From AP-15 sp963787425 (GTDB lineage Bacteria; Pseudomonadota; Alphaproteobacteria; ATCC43930; CGMCC-115725), in assembly GCA_963787425.1 (NCBI GenBank), contig CAWBCV010000012.1, positions 434,001-498,000 on the forward strand: 64,000 nt of DNA. The letters run 5' to 3'. Positions 17,084 to 26,149 of the stretch are shown piece by piece. Position numbers and translations under genes: made by a program. Position 1 is the stretch's first letter. Each line of letters opens with the position of its first letter. Under the pieces are notes generated by a model. The model was not told the origin of the DNA. It saw only the letters and a list, made by a program, of their open reading frames with translations, and made no database searches.

Positions 17084-19570
17084 ATGACCGATACCATCCA
17101 GACCGTTTTTGTCGTTACCGCCCTGCTCGGGCTGGTCAGCCTGTTGCTGCCGCTAGCCGATCGGCTGTCAATCCCTTACACGGTCCTGCTTGCCGTAGTG
17201 GGGATCGCGATCGGGGGTATCGCCAACCTCCCCTTCGCTTCCCATCCCGGGAATATCATCAGCGATGTCGTAAGCTGGCTCCATGATTTCGGGCTCAGCG
17301 CCGAGTTGCTCCTCTATGTTTTTCTCCCGGCGCTGCTGTTCGAGGCAGCGCTGAACGTCGATGTGCGCCAGCTGAGCGACGAGGTCGGGCCGGTTCTTCT
17401 TCTCGCCGTCATCGGCGTGATCGTCTGCACCTTCGTCGTCGGGCTCGCCTTGTGGCCCATTTCCTCGGTCGGGATCCTGGCCTGCGTCATTCTGGGCGCG
17501 ATCATCGCGACCACCGATCCGGTTGCGGTGGTCGGGATCTTCCACGACATAGGGGCGCCGCGTCGTTTGTCGACCTTGGTGCAGGGAGAGAGCCTGTTCA
17601 ACGACGCAGCGGCAATCGCGATCTACTCGCTGGCTGTCGCGATGCTGGCCGGAGATCGGCCCGCGAACCCGGTGGACGGGCTCGTCACCTTTGCGCGCCA
17701 ATTCGGCGGTGGTCTCGCCGTCGGTTATGTTGCCGGCTGGGCCGTCACCCTTTTCATCCCGACCTTGCGCGCGAGCCGGTTGGCCGAGGCGACACTGACC
17801 ATCGCCTTCGCTTATGTGATCTTCGTCGTTTGCGATCACTATATCGGGGTGTCCGGGGTCGTCGCGGTCGCCGCCGCGGCGCTGGCCGTCAGCGCCGGCG
17901 GCCGGCGCCGGTTAGCGCCCTCGAATTGGGAAAACCTCGTCCTCACATGGGAGCAGCTGGCCTTCTGGGCCAGTTCGCTGATTTTCTTGTTTGCGGCGAT
18001 GCAGATCCCCGAGCTTCTCGAAAAAGCGAGCTGGGCCGATCTGGGCTTGTTGGTCGCGCTGGTCGTCGCGGCTCTCGCCGCTCGGGCAATGACGCTCTAC
18101 GGGCTTATTCCGATCCTCAGTTTCGCCGGCATCGCAAAGCCGATCGACCGCGACCACAAGCTCGTCATGTTATGGGGAGGCATGCGCGGAGCGGTGTCCC
18201 TCGCCTTGGCGCTCGCCGCAGCCGAGAACCCCGCGCTCCCCCCGGAGGTTCGTCAGTTCGTCGGCATTCTCGCCACCGGTTTTGTGCTGTTCACGCTGCT
18301 GGTGACGGCACCGACCATGCGGCCGCTAATGCGGCTGCTAAAAATCAGCAGCCTTGCTCCAGCGGAAGTTGCAGTCAGCCAGCGGGTGATCGGGCTGACT
18401 CTTTCTTCGATCCCTCAGGAAATTGAGACGGTGGGGCGTCAGCATCAGATTTCCCCCGAAATCGTAGCCGAGGTCGCAAAAGCCTATGACGGCAATGGCC
18501 GGGAACCGGCTGGAGCCGCGCTCGAGAATACTGAACTTCCCGCCGAGCTGAGAGAGCGGGTAGCGCTCTATGTTCTGGCTGATCGCGAGCAGGAATTCTG
18601 TCTCGATTATTTCGAGAGCCGGACTGTGTCGCGGCGGGTGGCTGCCAACCTCCTTGCTCACGCCGCGAGGCTCCGAGACGGAGCGCACAGCGACGGTGTC
18701 GCCGGTTACCAGAAGGCGGCGGCCCGGATTCTTGCTTTCAACAGGGCCTTGCGTATATCGCGCGCGATCCATCATCGGATCGGCATTGCGCGGCCTCTGG
18801 CGCGGCTCCTCGGGGACCGGTTCGAGGTCCAGCTGGCCGCTCGTTTCGTTCTGCAGAACGTGATCGCGTTCAATCGCGACCAGATCGAGGAGGTCTTCGG
18901 TGCCGACGCGATGGCGGCGATGGCGCAACAACTCGACCAGCGCTTTGGCGCGATCGATCGCGCGATTGCGGCGCTGAAACTGCAATATCCGACCTATGCC
19001 CGTCAGCTCGAAGTACAGTATCTCGCCCGGCTGGCGGCGCGCCTGGAAGACGAGCGATATCGGCGATTGCGCGCCGAATCAATGATCAATCAAGACATGT
19101 ACGAGGATTTGCAACGTAAATTGCGGCCGCGGCGCCGTGCCGTCGAGGTGCATCCGACGCTCGATCTCGGCTTGAAGCGCGAGGATCTCGTCGGCAGGGT
19201 CGCGATGTTCGCGGCGCTCGACGCGAAGACCCGGCGTTCTGTCGCTCGCATGCTGCGACCGCGCCTTGCGGTTCCGGACGAAGTCATCGTCCACAAGGGG
19301 GAACGTGGAGATGCGATGTATTTTATCTCTTCGGGCGCGGTAGAAGTGCGGATCGCGCCTACCGCCGTTCACCTCGGCACCGGCGATTTTTTCGGTGAGC
19401 TCGCCCTGCTGGTCGCCGAACGCCGCACCGCCGACGTCGTGGCGCTCGGATATTGTCAGCTGCTGAGCCTGGCGGCGCGCGACCTTCATCGTCTGTTCGG
19501 GACCGAGCCGGCCCTGCGCGACCAGATCCACGCCGTCGCCCAGGCGCGCACCGCAGCAGCGGAAACATGA
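17084..19570 (+). CDS. CPA1-type Na+/H+ antiporter with C-terminal cyclic-nucleotide-binding domain
   Basis: 828 residues, inner membrane. The first 430 form the antiporter with about 12 membrane segments: YVFLPALLFEAALN, IATTDPVAVVGIF with the Asp of the ion site, GESLFNDAAAIAIY with the paired Asn-Asp, and LWGGMRGAVSLALAL. A long soluble linker with helical stretches follows (about 430-720). The last 110 residues form a cNMP-binding beta roll: IVHKGERGDAMYFISSGAVE and GDFFGELALLVAERRTADV, with the phosphate-binding cassette GELAL plus R-T. Exchange gated by cAMP or cGMP is inferred from this architecture, which recalls plant SOS1. It is coupled to metC by ATGA. Confidence 0.92.
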   Translation: MTDTIQTVFVVTALLGLVSLLLPLADRLSIPYTVLLAVVGIAIGGIANLPFASHPGNIISDVVSWLHDFGLSAELLLYVFLPALLFEAALNVDVRQLSDEVGPVLLLAVIGVIVCTFVVGLALWPISSVGILACVILGAIIATTDPVAVVGIFHDIGAPRRLSTLVQGESLFNDAAAIAIYSLAVAMLAGDRPANPVDGLVTFARQFGGGLAVGYVAGWAVTLFIPTLRASRLAEATLTIAFAYVIFVVCDHYIGVSGVVAVAAAALAVSAGGRRRLAPSNWENLVLTWEQLAFWASSLIFLFAAMQIPELLEKASWADLGLLVALVVAALAARAMTLYGLIPILSFAGIAKPIDRDHKLVMLWGGMRGAVSLALALAAAENPALPPEVRQFVGILATGFVLFTLLVTAPTMRPLMRLLKISSLAPAEVAVSQRVIGLTLSSIPQEIETVGRQHQISPEIVAEVAKAYDGNGREPAGAALENTELPAELRERVALYVLADREQEFCLDYFESRTVSRRVAANLLAHAARLRDGAHSDGVAGYQKAAARILAFNRALRISRAIHHRIGIARPLARLLGDRFEVQLAARFVLQNVIAFNRDQIEEVFGADAMAAMAQQLDQRFGAIDRAIAALKLQYPTYARQLEVQYLARLAARLEDERYRRLRAESMINQDMYEDLQRKLRPRRRAVEVHPTLDLGLKREDLVGRVAMFAALDAKTRRSVARMLRPRLAVPDEVIVHKGERGDAMYFISSGAVEVRIAPTAVHLGTGDFFGELALLVAERRTADVVALGYCQLLSLAARDLHRLFGTEPALRDQIHAVAQARTAAAET

Positions 19571-20713
19571 TGAGCCGTAAACCGCTGCATCCCGCCACGC
19601 TTGCCGCGCAGGCGCTGGGCTCGACCGATGCGTCGACCGGCGCTGTGGTCCTGCCGATCCACACGGCGACGACCTTCTTACGCGATCCCGACAACCAATA
19701 CCGGCGAGGCCGCGGTTACGGACGCGCCGACAACCCTACCTACGACCAGCCGCAGGCGTTGCTGACCGCACTCGAAGGCGGTGCCGGGACCTTGCTGTTC
19801 TCCTCCGGCATGGCGGCCGCAGCCGCCGTTTTCCAGTGCCTTCCGCGAGACGCCCGCGTCGTCGCACCGCGGGTCATGTACTGGGGAATGCGGAGCTGGT
19901 TGACGAATTTCGCCGAGGGTTGGGGGATCGCGGTCGATTTCGTCGATGCCACTTCGCTCGACGCACTGCGGGGCGCGGTCCGCCCGGACCGGACGCGCCT
20001 CATATGGATCGAGAACTCCGGCGAACCCGCTGTGGTCGGTCACCGACATCGCGGGTGCGGCCGATATCGCCCACAGCGCCGGCGCGCTGCTCGCAGTCGA
20101 CAGCACCGCCGCAACCCCGGTATTAACCCGGCCGTTGGCGCTCGGGGCCGACCTCGTCATGCATTCGGCGACGAAATATCTGAACGGCCACAGCGATGTG
20201 ATGGCCGGGACCTTGACGACGGCACGCGAGGACGCGTTTTGGGCGCGGTTATGCGCGGCACGCAGCAGCGGCGGCGCGATCCTCGGGAGCTTCGAAGCCT
20301 ATCTTCTGCTGCGCGGCATGCGAACCTTGTTCCCGCGAGTCGAGCGCGCCTGCCGCTCCGCCCAGCAAATAGCCGAGGCGCTGTCGCAAAACCCGCTGGT
20401 GTTGGACGTGCTGTACCCTGGGCTGCCGAGACATACCGGTCACGCAGCGGCTGCGCGCCAGATGACCGGCGGGTTCGGCGGTATGCTCAGCGTGCGCGTT
20501 CACGGCGGCGCCGAAGCCGCGATCGCCACAGCGGCGCGGGTCGAAATCTGGAAGCGGGCGACCTCGCTCGGCGGTGTCGAGAGCTTGATCGAGCACCGCG
20601 CCTCGATCGAAGGCGCCGACAGCCCGGCCCCGCCCGACCTGCTGCGCCTCTCGGTCGGGATCGAGGACTCCGGCGATTTGATTGCCGACCTCGAATCGGC
20701 GCTCGGCGGGTAG
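19567..20713 (+). CDS. metC: Cystathionine beta-lyase, PLP-dependent (one frameshift)
   Basis: About 380 residues after removing one extra base near 20013. Before it come LHPATLAAQA, AVVLPIHTATTFLRDP, YGRADNPTYDQ and LFSSGMAAAAAV; after it TPANPLWSVTDIAGAADIAH, LLAVDSTAATPVLTRPLALG and HSATKYLNGHSDV with the PLP lysine in SATKY. It cleaves cystathionine to homocysteine for methionine synthesis; a gamma-synthase or lyase of the same family is possible. The ATG overlaps the antiporter stop (a second ATG follows directly). The extra A in GAGAACTCC looks like a homopolymer-type error. Confidence 0.85.
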
Positions 20714-20836
20714 GACGGGCCACACCAGGCCAAACGCGCTTCGATTCACCATATTTCGGCTGTTAACTCCTGCAGAAAAGCTTGCTAACGGTTGCAGCTC
20801 GTTTGCTTGTGCAGTCGGACCGCGTAATATTAACGA

Positions 20837-21544
20837 ATGTCTGCAACTGGCGCCGATCCTCAGTCGGAGAGCACGCGGCTGCGCCGAGAAAGCCGAGCCT
20901 GGGGGCTGATCCGGAGGACGCTCCCTCTCGGTAGATCGATAGGCTCTCTGCTTTATCTGATATCGATCGGGCTGATAGCCGGCTGGATCATCGCAGTATT
21001 CTTTGGCCTCAGCTTTTTCATTCTAATGCCTCGGTCGGCGAAACTGGAGCCCGATGTGAGCCCGAGCAGCCCCAACCTTAATGCTTCATCAGCGCAAGTG
21101 CCCTCGCTGATCGAAGCAACGAGCAGGCTGGACCGGGTTTCCACCCCGCCACCCCCCGAGCCGCCTCAACCGATGGGCGATACGGCCGCGGACAAGGATC
21201 GACCCGCCGTCGTAACTGGGAGCCAAAATGCCGCCAATGTAGATCCGCTACCGATTCCGGCCGAGGCGACGATCGCCCACGTGGTTGAAGAGCCTCCAGG
21301 GCAAGCGCTTACGGTGGAGCCCGGCACTGCTTCTCCAGCCACCGGCGAAGCGGCCCCGATGCTCGCGCCTCACAGTCAGCCTTCCACTGCGCCCGAACCG
21401 CGCCGGGCGTCGCTATCCTCCCGCTCTCCATCATCTCGCAAGCCGCTCGAGCGGCGACCCGCAAACGCCAAAAAGGCACAGTCGCATGCCCCAGTAAGCG
21501 CCATTCAAGACGTTTTGCAGAAGCACTCCGGTCTCCTCAAGTGA
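20837..21544 (+). CDS. Single-pass membrane protein with Pro/Ala/Ser-rich tail
   Basis: 235 residues, not recognised. A basic N-terminal cytoplasmic segment of about 35 residues is followed by one hydrophobic helix (SLLYLISIGLIAGWIIAVFF, extending through GLSFFIL). About 150 low-complexity residues rich in Pro, Ala, Ser and Glu should lie in the periplasm, ending in a basic stretch and VSAIQDVLQKHSGLLK. The stop overlaps the GTG of the deaminase-like gene as GTGA, so the two are one operon. The design resembles a tethered linker protein. Confidence 0.65.
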   Translation: MSATGADPQSESTRLRRESRAWGLIRRTLPLGRSIGSLLYLISIGLIAGWIIAVFFGLSFFILMPRSAKLEPDVSPSSPNLNASSAQVPSLIEATSRLDRVSTPPPPEPPQPMGDTAADKDRPAVVTGSQNAANVDPLPIPAEATIAHVVEEPPGQALTVEPGTASPATGEAAPMLAPHSQPSTAPEPRRASLSSRSPSSRKPLERRPANAKKAQSHAPVSAIQDVLQKHSGLLK

Positions 21545-22059
21545 GACTCGATCGTCCCGACCGGGAACTCGTGGAAAAGGCGCAAGAGGCCTCCGCCCGA
21601 GCCTACGCCCCCTATTCGCTGTTTGCGGTTGGTGCGGCCGTACGCAGCAAATCGGGAACCATTTATGCCGCCGCGAACCTCGAGAACGCCTCCTCAGGCC
21701 TGACGATCTGCGCCGAGGCAGCCGCGTTGAGCCTGGCCAATTCCGCGGGCGACCCCGAGATTGATGCGATCGCCGTAGTGGGCTTCAATTTCACAGACAC
21801 GGCCGGTGCCTCTCGCTTGGTTGCGCCTTGCGGGTCGTGCCGCCAGCTCATCGCCGAGGCCGCGAAGCGAGCGAACGGCAACGTACACGTAATCTGTTGT
21901 AATGGCGAACTCAGCAATATCGCCGTCTGGACGATTGCCGAATTATTGCCGAACGCCTTTGGACCTGAGAATTTGGCGGCGAGCCGACAATGGCCGGCGT
22001 TGCGGGAAGAGTTGCGCGCGTGCGTCGAACGGCTGATCGCGATCCGCGAAAAGGAATAG
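21541..22059 (+). CDS. Cytidine deaminase-like protein
   Basis: 172 residues. YAPYSLFAVGAAVRSKSGTI, ENASSGLTICAEAAAL and VAPCGSCRQLIAEAA give the zinc site of the cytidine deaminase fold: Cys with the catalytic Glu in CAE and the paired Cys in PCGSC. About 35 residues after the core (PNAFGPENLAAS to the end) extend beyond the usual 130. The enzyme would hydrolyse cytidine or deoxycytidine to uridine in pyrimidine salvage, but the variant CAEAAAL and the tail leave another nucleoside possible. A GTG start overlaps the preceding stop. Confidence 0.82.
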   Translation: MRLDRPDRELVEKAQEASARAYAPYSLFAVGAAVRSKSGTIYAAANLENASSGLTICAEAAALSLANSAGDPEIDAIAVVGFNFTDTAGASRLVAPCGSCRQLIAEAAKRANGNVHVICCNGELSNIAVWTIAELLPNAFGPENLAASRQWPALREELRACVERLIAIREKE

Positions 22060-22193
22060 CCAGCGCGCCCATGTCTTTGCCAGGCTGTCTTTGGCGGGCA
22101 ATCGACGCCGCGGTCGTCGGGGATGGCTGCTTGCCTGAGGACCTCCAGCGGCTATAGTCGATTGCGTTACTGATTCCCTGTCGAGGGGCGCGA

Positions 22194-23399
22194 ATGCCGC
22201 TGCGATCGCCAATTGCCTGGATGACGGTCCTATTCCTGGTGCTCCTCGCCGGGTCTGGCCGAGCGGCTGCGTTTGTCGACGCGGCCGAACGTTACGTGGT
22301 GGTTCCCGATCGCGTCGGACGCGTGATGACCGCGAACCCGGCGGCAGATGTCCTCGTCTTTGTGCTGGCTCCGGAAAAGCTCATGGGCTGGAGTGCTCCG
22401 TTGTCCCGCGGCCAACGGGCCTATCTTCCGGCGAATTTTGCCCGGTTGCCGGTCGTCGGCGGACTGGGGCGGCCGAACCCGGCGGAGGCCGTCCAAGTGG
22501 TCGCGCGGACGCGCCCCGACCTGATCATCGAAGCGGGCCCCGTCACGCCGGAAGCTGCGGCGCGCGCCGAACAAATCCAGCAACAGACCGGGGTCCCCTA
22601 CCTCGTCCTCGACAACAGCATCGAGGCGACCCCCCACACTTTGCGGATCATCGGTGCGCTGCTCGGCGCCGCCGAGCGCGGCGGCGACCTGGCCAAATAT
22701 GCCGATTACGCTATCGATGCCTTGCGGGGCAGATTGCTGATCGCACCGGCCGACGAGCGTCCGATCGTCTATTATGGCCTAGGACCGGACGGGCTCGAAA
22801 CCGGTCTCGGCGGCTCGCAAGCGATGGCGGCCATCGACCAGGCGGGGGTTATCAATGTTGCCGCCCGGCTCGGCCGCGGCGAGCTGACGAGGGTCACGCG
22901 CGACCAGATCATCGACTGGAATCCGGCAATCATCATCGCCCAGCAACGAAGCTTTTATGATGCCCTTTTGCGCAGCACGGGGTGGCGAGGCCTGATCGCG
23001 GTCGCCAACAAAAGGGTCTATTTGGCTCCGGCCGATCCCTTCGGGTGGATCGACGACCCGCCCGGGGTGAACCGCATCATAGGATTGTATTGGCTCACTG
23101 CCCTGTTCTATCCCGATCAATATCAGGAGGATTTGCGGACCAACGTCCGCGAGTTCTACGATAAATTTTACCGGATAAAGCTGACCGATCGGCAGGTCGA
23201 AGCGCTGGTTCGCCCGGCCGAATTGCGCGCCGGCGAAGCCCAGCCCCAGATCGGCGTGCCGCTGCTTGGTGCCGAGCCCGTGCCGTTCCCCAATGCCGCG
23301 CCGAATGCGCCGATGCCGAGCGGCAGGCCTCCCGGGCGACGCGGCCTTAGCGCGCCCGGCCTGCCCAGCCCATTGGGTGTCCCCGCCAATCCACAATAA
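22194..23399 (+). CDS. ABC transporter periplasmic binding protein, FecB/BtuF type
   Basis: 401 residues with an N-terminal signal peptide (WMTVLFLVLLAGSGRAAAFV). The body follows the cluster of helical-backbone binding proteins: RVMTANPAADVLVFVLAPEK, ARLPVVGGLGRPNPAEAV, RPDLIIEAG, GVPYLVLDNS and WNPAIIIAQQR, ending in a Pro/Gly-rich tail. Such proteins deliver ferric siderophore, haem or cobalamin to a permease. No permease or ATPase lies next to it, which is odd for the class. GAGGGG lies about seven bases before the ATG. Confidence 0.85.
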   Translation: MPLRSPIAWMTVLFLVLLAGSGRAAAFVDAAERYVVVPDRVGRVMTANPAADVLVFVLAPEKLMGWSAPLSRGQRAYLPANFARLPVVGGLGRPNPAEAVQVVARTRPDLIIEAGPVTPEAAARAEQIQQQTGVPYLVLDNSIEATPHTLRIIGALLGAAERGGDLAKYADYAIDALRGRLLIAPADERPIVYYGLGPDGLETGLGGSQAMAAIDQAGVINVAARLGRGELTRVTRDQIIDWNPAIIIAQQRSFYDALLRSTGWRGLIAVANKRVYLAPADPFGWIDDPPGVNRIIGLYWLTALFYPDQYQEDLRTNVREFYDKFYRIKLTDRQVEALVRPAELRAGEAQPQIGVPLLGAEPVPFPNAAPNAPMPSGRPPGRRGLSAPGLPSPLGVPANPQ

Positions 23400-23414
23400 G
23401 GCTCTGCGGGCGGC

Positions 23415-23741
23415 CTACGATTCGGTAGCCCGCACAAAGCAGACGATCCCGCGCTGTGGTGTCCAGCACACGACGGCGCGACCGGTCGGATTGTCGGTGC
23501 GCTGGAGAACCTTGTCGGGCGGCACCGCGAACCAGGCTTCGCCAATCAATGCCTCGTAATGGTCGCCTTCGATACGGTAGTCGGTGGCGCGGCAATCCGA
23601 TACCGAGCAGCAGGAGATGCTGGTACCAGGCTGGACGAGGCTGCGGAACCACGGTGCGAGCGCGGGATCTGCATTTGGCGGAGGGTCAGCCATGGCCGTG
23701 GCGGCGAGCAGCAGCATCGCGCCGAAAAATAGCGGCCTCAT
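23415..23741 (-). CDS. Small exported Cys-rich protein
   Basis: 108 residues. A signal peptide (LFFGAMLLLAATAMA) precedes PWFRSLVQPGTSISCCSVSD and CRATDYRIEGDHYEALIGEA, then WFAVPPDKVLQRTDNPTGRA and a Cys-Trp-Thr-Pro end. The pattern of one Cys pair plus later single Cys suggests disulfides in the periplasm. I recall similar small proteins from Rhizobiales but no function. A longer frame to 23864 exists; the internal ATG is preferred because it gives a proper signal peptide. Confidence 0.72.
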   Translation of the reverse strand: MRPLFFGAMLLLAATAMADPPPNADPALAPWFRSLVQPGTSISCCSVSDCRATDYRIEGDHYEALIGEAWFAVPPDKVLQRTDNPTGRAVVCWTPQRGIVCFVRATES

Positions 23742-23892
23742 TGCGCGTGCCGCCGGCTTTCCGGAGCAATCGACGCCATTTGATGACCCCCGACCCGGGT
23801 GACAGGACGCCAGCTTAGCGGACCGCCGTGGTGATGCCCAAAGCCCTTGGTCCTGACCATGCAAGAACGCGGCCGGTCAAACGTCGGTAGGG

Positions 23893-25104
23893 TTAGGCGG
23901 TTCCCTTGCGGGAGCCGTCGGTTGGGATTTTTATGACTGCGAGAATCGCTCCGATCAGCAGAGCCATCAGGGCATCGGTGATCTCCGCCGAACGGCCGGG
24001 GAGGTAGGTTTCCGCCCAGCTGGCGGCAAACAACATGATCGCAACCAGAATTGTGGATACCCCGGCCCGCAACCCGCTCTGTTCGAGCAACCATATCAGG
24101 GCGCCGTAGAGAAAGGTTTTTTCGAGAAAGGACATTATGTTTACTTCGAAGGAGCCGTAAAGAAAGCTGCGAAATGGTGTCCAGCCGAACGCCCGGCCGT
24201 AGGCGCTGAACCGGAACGGCTCCAGCCGCTCGGCTAGGATATAGGCGGACAACAGCAGGGCAGTGACACTCGCCCGGAGTCGCGCACTGATGCGGATGGC
24301 GGACAGAAGCCACACGGCAAGGGCGATAACCGCCCCGCCGATCTCCGCGGCGCTCAATGTCTTACCGACGATCAGCACCCTGGCGGCCAGCACCGCGGCG
24401 GTAAACAGCGGAAACAGTAGCCACCCGCGCCGTGGCTCGCCAAACAACTCGATCAGGCTGCCGATCGTCAGCCAGATCGAGGTGTAGCGAAAGAGATCAT
24501 AGCCGGTCGGGCGCGGGTGGAAAACGACTGGCTTCAGTGCATCCCAATATTTGTGCAGGTCGATCGTCGGTACATAAGGATAGAGCCGATAGCCGAGCCA
24601 TAACACTAGCAACAGGGAAGGAACTCGGTTGGCGGCTATTTCGCGAAATGGGAGCCAGAAAAAATCTCCGCCGGCGAAATTTCCGACGACTGCGCCAAGC
24701 AGCGTACCGATCAGGTTTGCATAGACGTCATCCGCCGCGGATACCCGCTCTGCGATATAATATTGTGCGAGTTCCATCGCCGTGCTGAGAAGCCCGCCGG
24801 CGAGGGTGACGAGCAGGATCCGCGGCAACCTGCGGCCCCTTCCGGCGAGAGCGAGGCTCCAGAAAAAGCCGAGCGGCAGGTAGAGAAATATGTTTGCAAT
24901 GAAGTCACCGCGGCCTGGCGTCTCCGCCCAACTCTGCACGAGATGTCGCAGCGGACCGACGCCGCCCGCGGGCTGGTGGAATCTGAACGGGTAGAGAGAA
25001 CCGTAGAGAATGACGGCGACGATGATCGCCGCCGCAATCAAAGGGCCTCTATTGAATCTGTGTCCGCCGCGGGAAGCCAAGGCCGAATTGCGCGGCGTGC
25101 TCAC
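23893..25104 (-). CDS. VanZ-like membrane protein
   Basis: 403 residues with about ten hydrophobic segments. The VanZ core is near the N-terminus: ILYGSLYPFRF, GRGDFIANIFLYLPLGFFWS, STAMELAQYYIAERVSAADD and YANLIGTLLGAVVG. VanZ domains of this sort affect teicoplanin resistance in enterococci and occur in many Gram-negatives with unknown roles, often near envelope polysaccharide genes. The C-terminal half repeats a second set of membrane helices. Its ATG overlaps the SDR stop as ATGA. Confidence 0.82.
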   Translation of the reverse strand: MSTPRNSALASRGGHRFNRGPLIAAAIIVAVILYGSLYPFRFHQPAGGVGPLRHLVQSWAETPGRGDFIANIFLYLPLGFFWSLALAGRGRRLPRILLVTLAGGLLSTAMELAQYYIAERVSAADDVYANLIGTLLGAVVGNFAGGDFFWLPFREIAANRVPSLLLVLWLGYRLYPYVPTIDLHKYWDALKPVVFHPRPTGYDLFRYTSIWLTIGSLIELFGEPRRGWLLFPLFTAAVLAARVLIVGKTLSAAEIGGAVIALAVWLLSAIRISARLRASVTALLLSAYILAERLEPFRFSAYGRAFGWTPFRSFLYGSFEVNIMSFLEKTFLYGALIWLLEQSGLRAGVSTILVAIMLFAASWAETYLPGRSAEITDALMALLIGAILAVIKIPTDGSRKGTA

Positions 25105-26021
25105 TCCATCGGCAGCCCCGGATGCACCGCCCTTCCATCGCCGAGCGGCGTGAATTGCGGAGCGAGTGCCGGGATCGCAACCTCGGCAAGTGTCTCCGGC
25201 GTCCAGCCGCCCTGGCGGTGCACCATGCGGACCGGCCGCATATGACCGTAGAGCGACAGTTCGCCGGCGCGCTGATGAAATACTTGGCCGTTGACTTGGC
25301 TCGCCTGCTCGGAGGCGAGAAAGACGCAGAGCGGCGCGATTGCGTCGGCTCGACTGCGGCGCAGCCGCTCCTCGCGCACGGCCGCCGCTTGCGGATCCTT
25401 TGGCTTCGGGACCGAGCGGGTCATCCGGGTGTCGGCCGATGGGCAGATCACATTGACGGTGATCCCTCTGGAGGCGTTTTCCATCGCGACGATACGCGCC
25501 AGTGCGACAATCCCGAGCTTAGCTGCGCCGTAATTGCACTGGCCGACATTGCCGAGCAGTCCCGACGTCGACGAAACCATGATGATCCGCCCGTAATTCT
25601 GCTCGCGAAACAGGTTTATCGCCGCCCGGTTGAGGTTGAAGTGGCCGGTCAGGTGCACATCGATGACGGCCTGCCAATCCTCGGGGAACATGTTATGGAA
25701 CATCTTGTCGCGCAGGATGCCGGCGGCGTTGAAGACGATGTGCAGCCCGCCGAAAGTGTCGCGCGCCTGCTGCACCATCGCCAGGCAGTCGTCAAATTTG
25801 GCGACCGAGCCGTAATTGGCGGCCGCCTCGCCGCCCGCGGCCTTGATCTGATCGACGATTTCTTGCGCCGGCGTCTGGTCCGAACCCTCGCCGCTGCCGG
25901 TGGTGCCGGGATCATTGATGACGACCTTGGCGCCGTGCGCTGCCATCAGCTTGGCAACTTCGGCGCCCACCCCGCGGCCTGCTCCCGCACAAATCGCGAC
26001 CCGCCCTTCGAGCATGCCCAT
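25101..26021 (-). CDS. Short-chain dehydrogenase/reductase
   Basis: 306 residues. The cofactor loop is AGAGRGVGAEVAKLM, followed by VVINDPG (an acidic end to strand 2, favouring NAD), FNAAGILRDKMFHNM, the catalytic Ser in IMVSSTSGLLGN and NYGAAKLG with Tyr and Lys. An extra 45 residues at the C-terminus (RMVHRQGGWTPETLAEVAIP) resemble the end of MFE-2/17-beta-HSD4-like SDRs acting on 3-hydroxyacyl-CoA, so a fatty-acyl substrate is a reasonable guess. It is the first gene of a pair with the VanZ protein. Confidence 0.87.
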   Translation of the reverse strand: MGMLEGRVAICAGAGRGVGAEVAKLMAAHGAKVVINDPGTTGSGEGSDQTPAQEIVDQIKAAGGEAAANYGSVAKFDDCLAMVQQARDTFGGLHIVFNAAGILRDKMFHNMFPEDWQAVIDVHLTGHFNLNRAAINLFREQNYGRIIMVSSTSGLLGNVGQCNYGAAKLGIVALARIVAMENASRGITVNVICPSADTRMTRSVPKPKDPQAAAVREERLRRSRADAIAPLCVFLASEQASQVNGQVFHQRAGELSLYGHMRPVRMVHRQGGWTPETLAEVAIPALAPQFTPLGDGRAVHPGLPME

Positions 26022-26149
26022 CCCTCAATTTCCTCGCTTGGCATCCTCGCGCGGTTGTCGCGGGCCGCACGGTTTTTGTCAATCAAACCGGCGGCAATTA
26101 CAGCATAATCGTCGCCGGGAATCGCTGTAGGGCGAAGCGTGGGGAGCCG

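Noticed and set aside
22194..23399. Complete iron or B12 uptake operon
   Set aside because: Only the binding protein is present; no permease or ATPase gene lies on either side.
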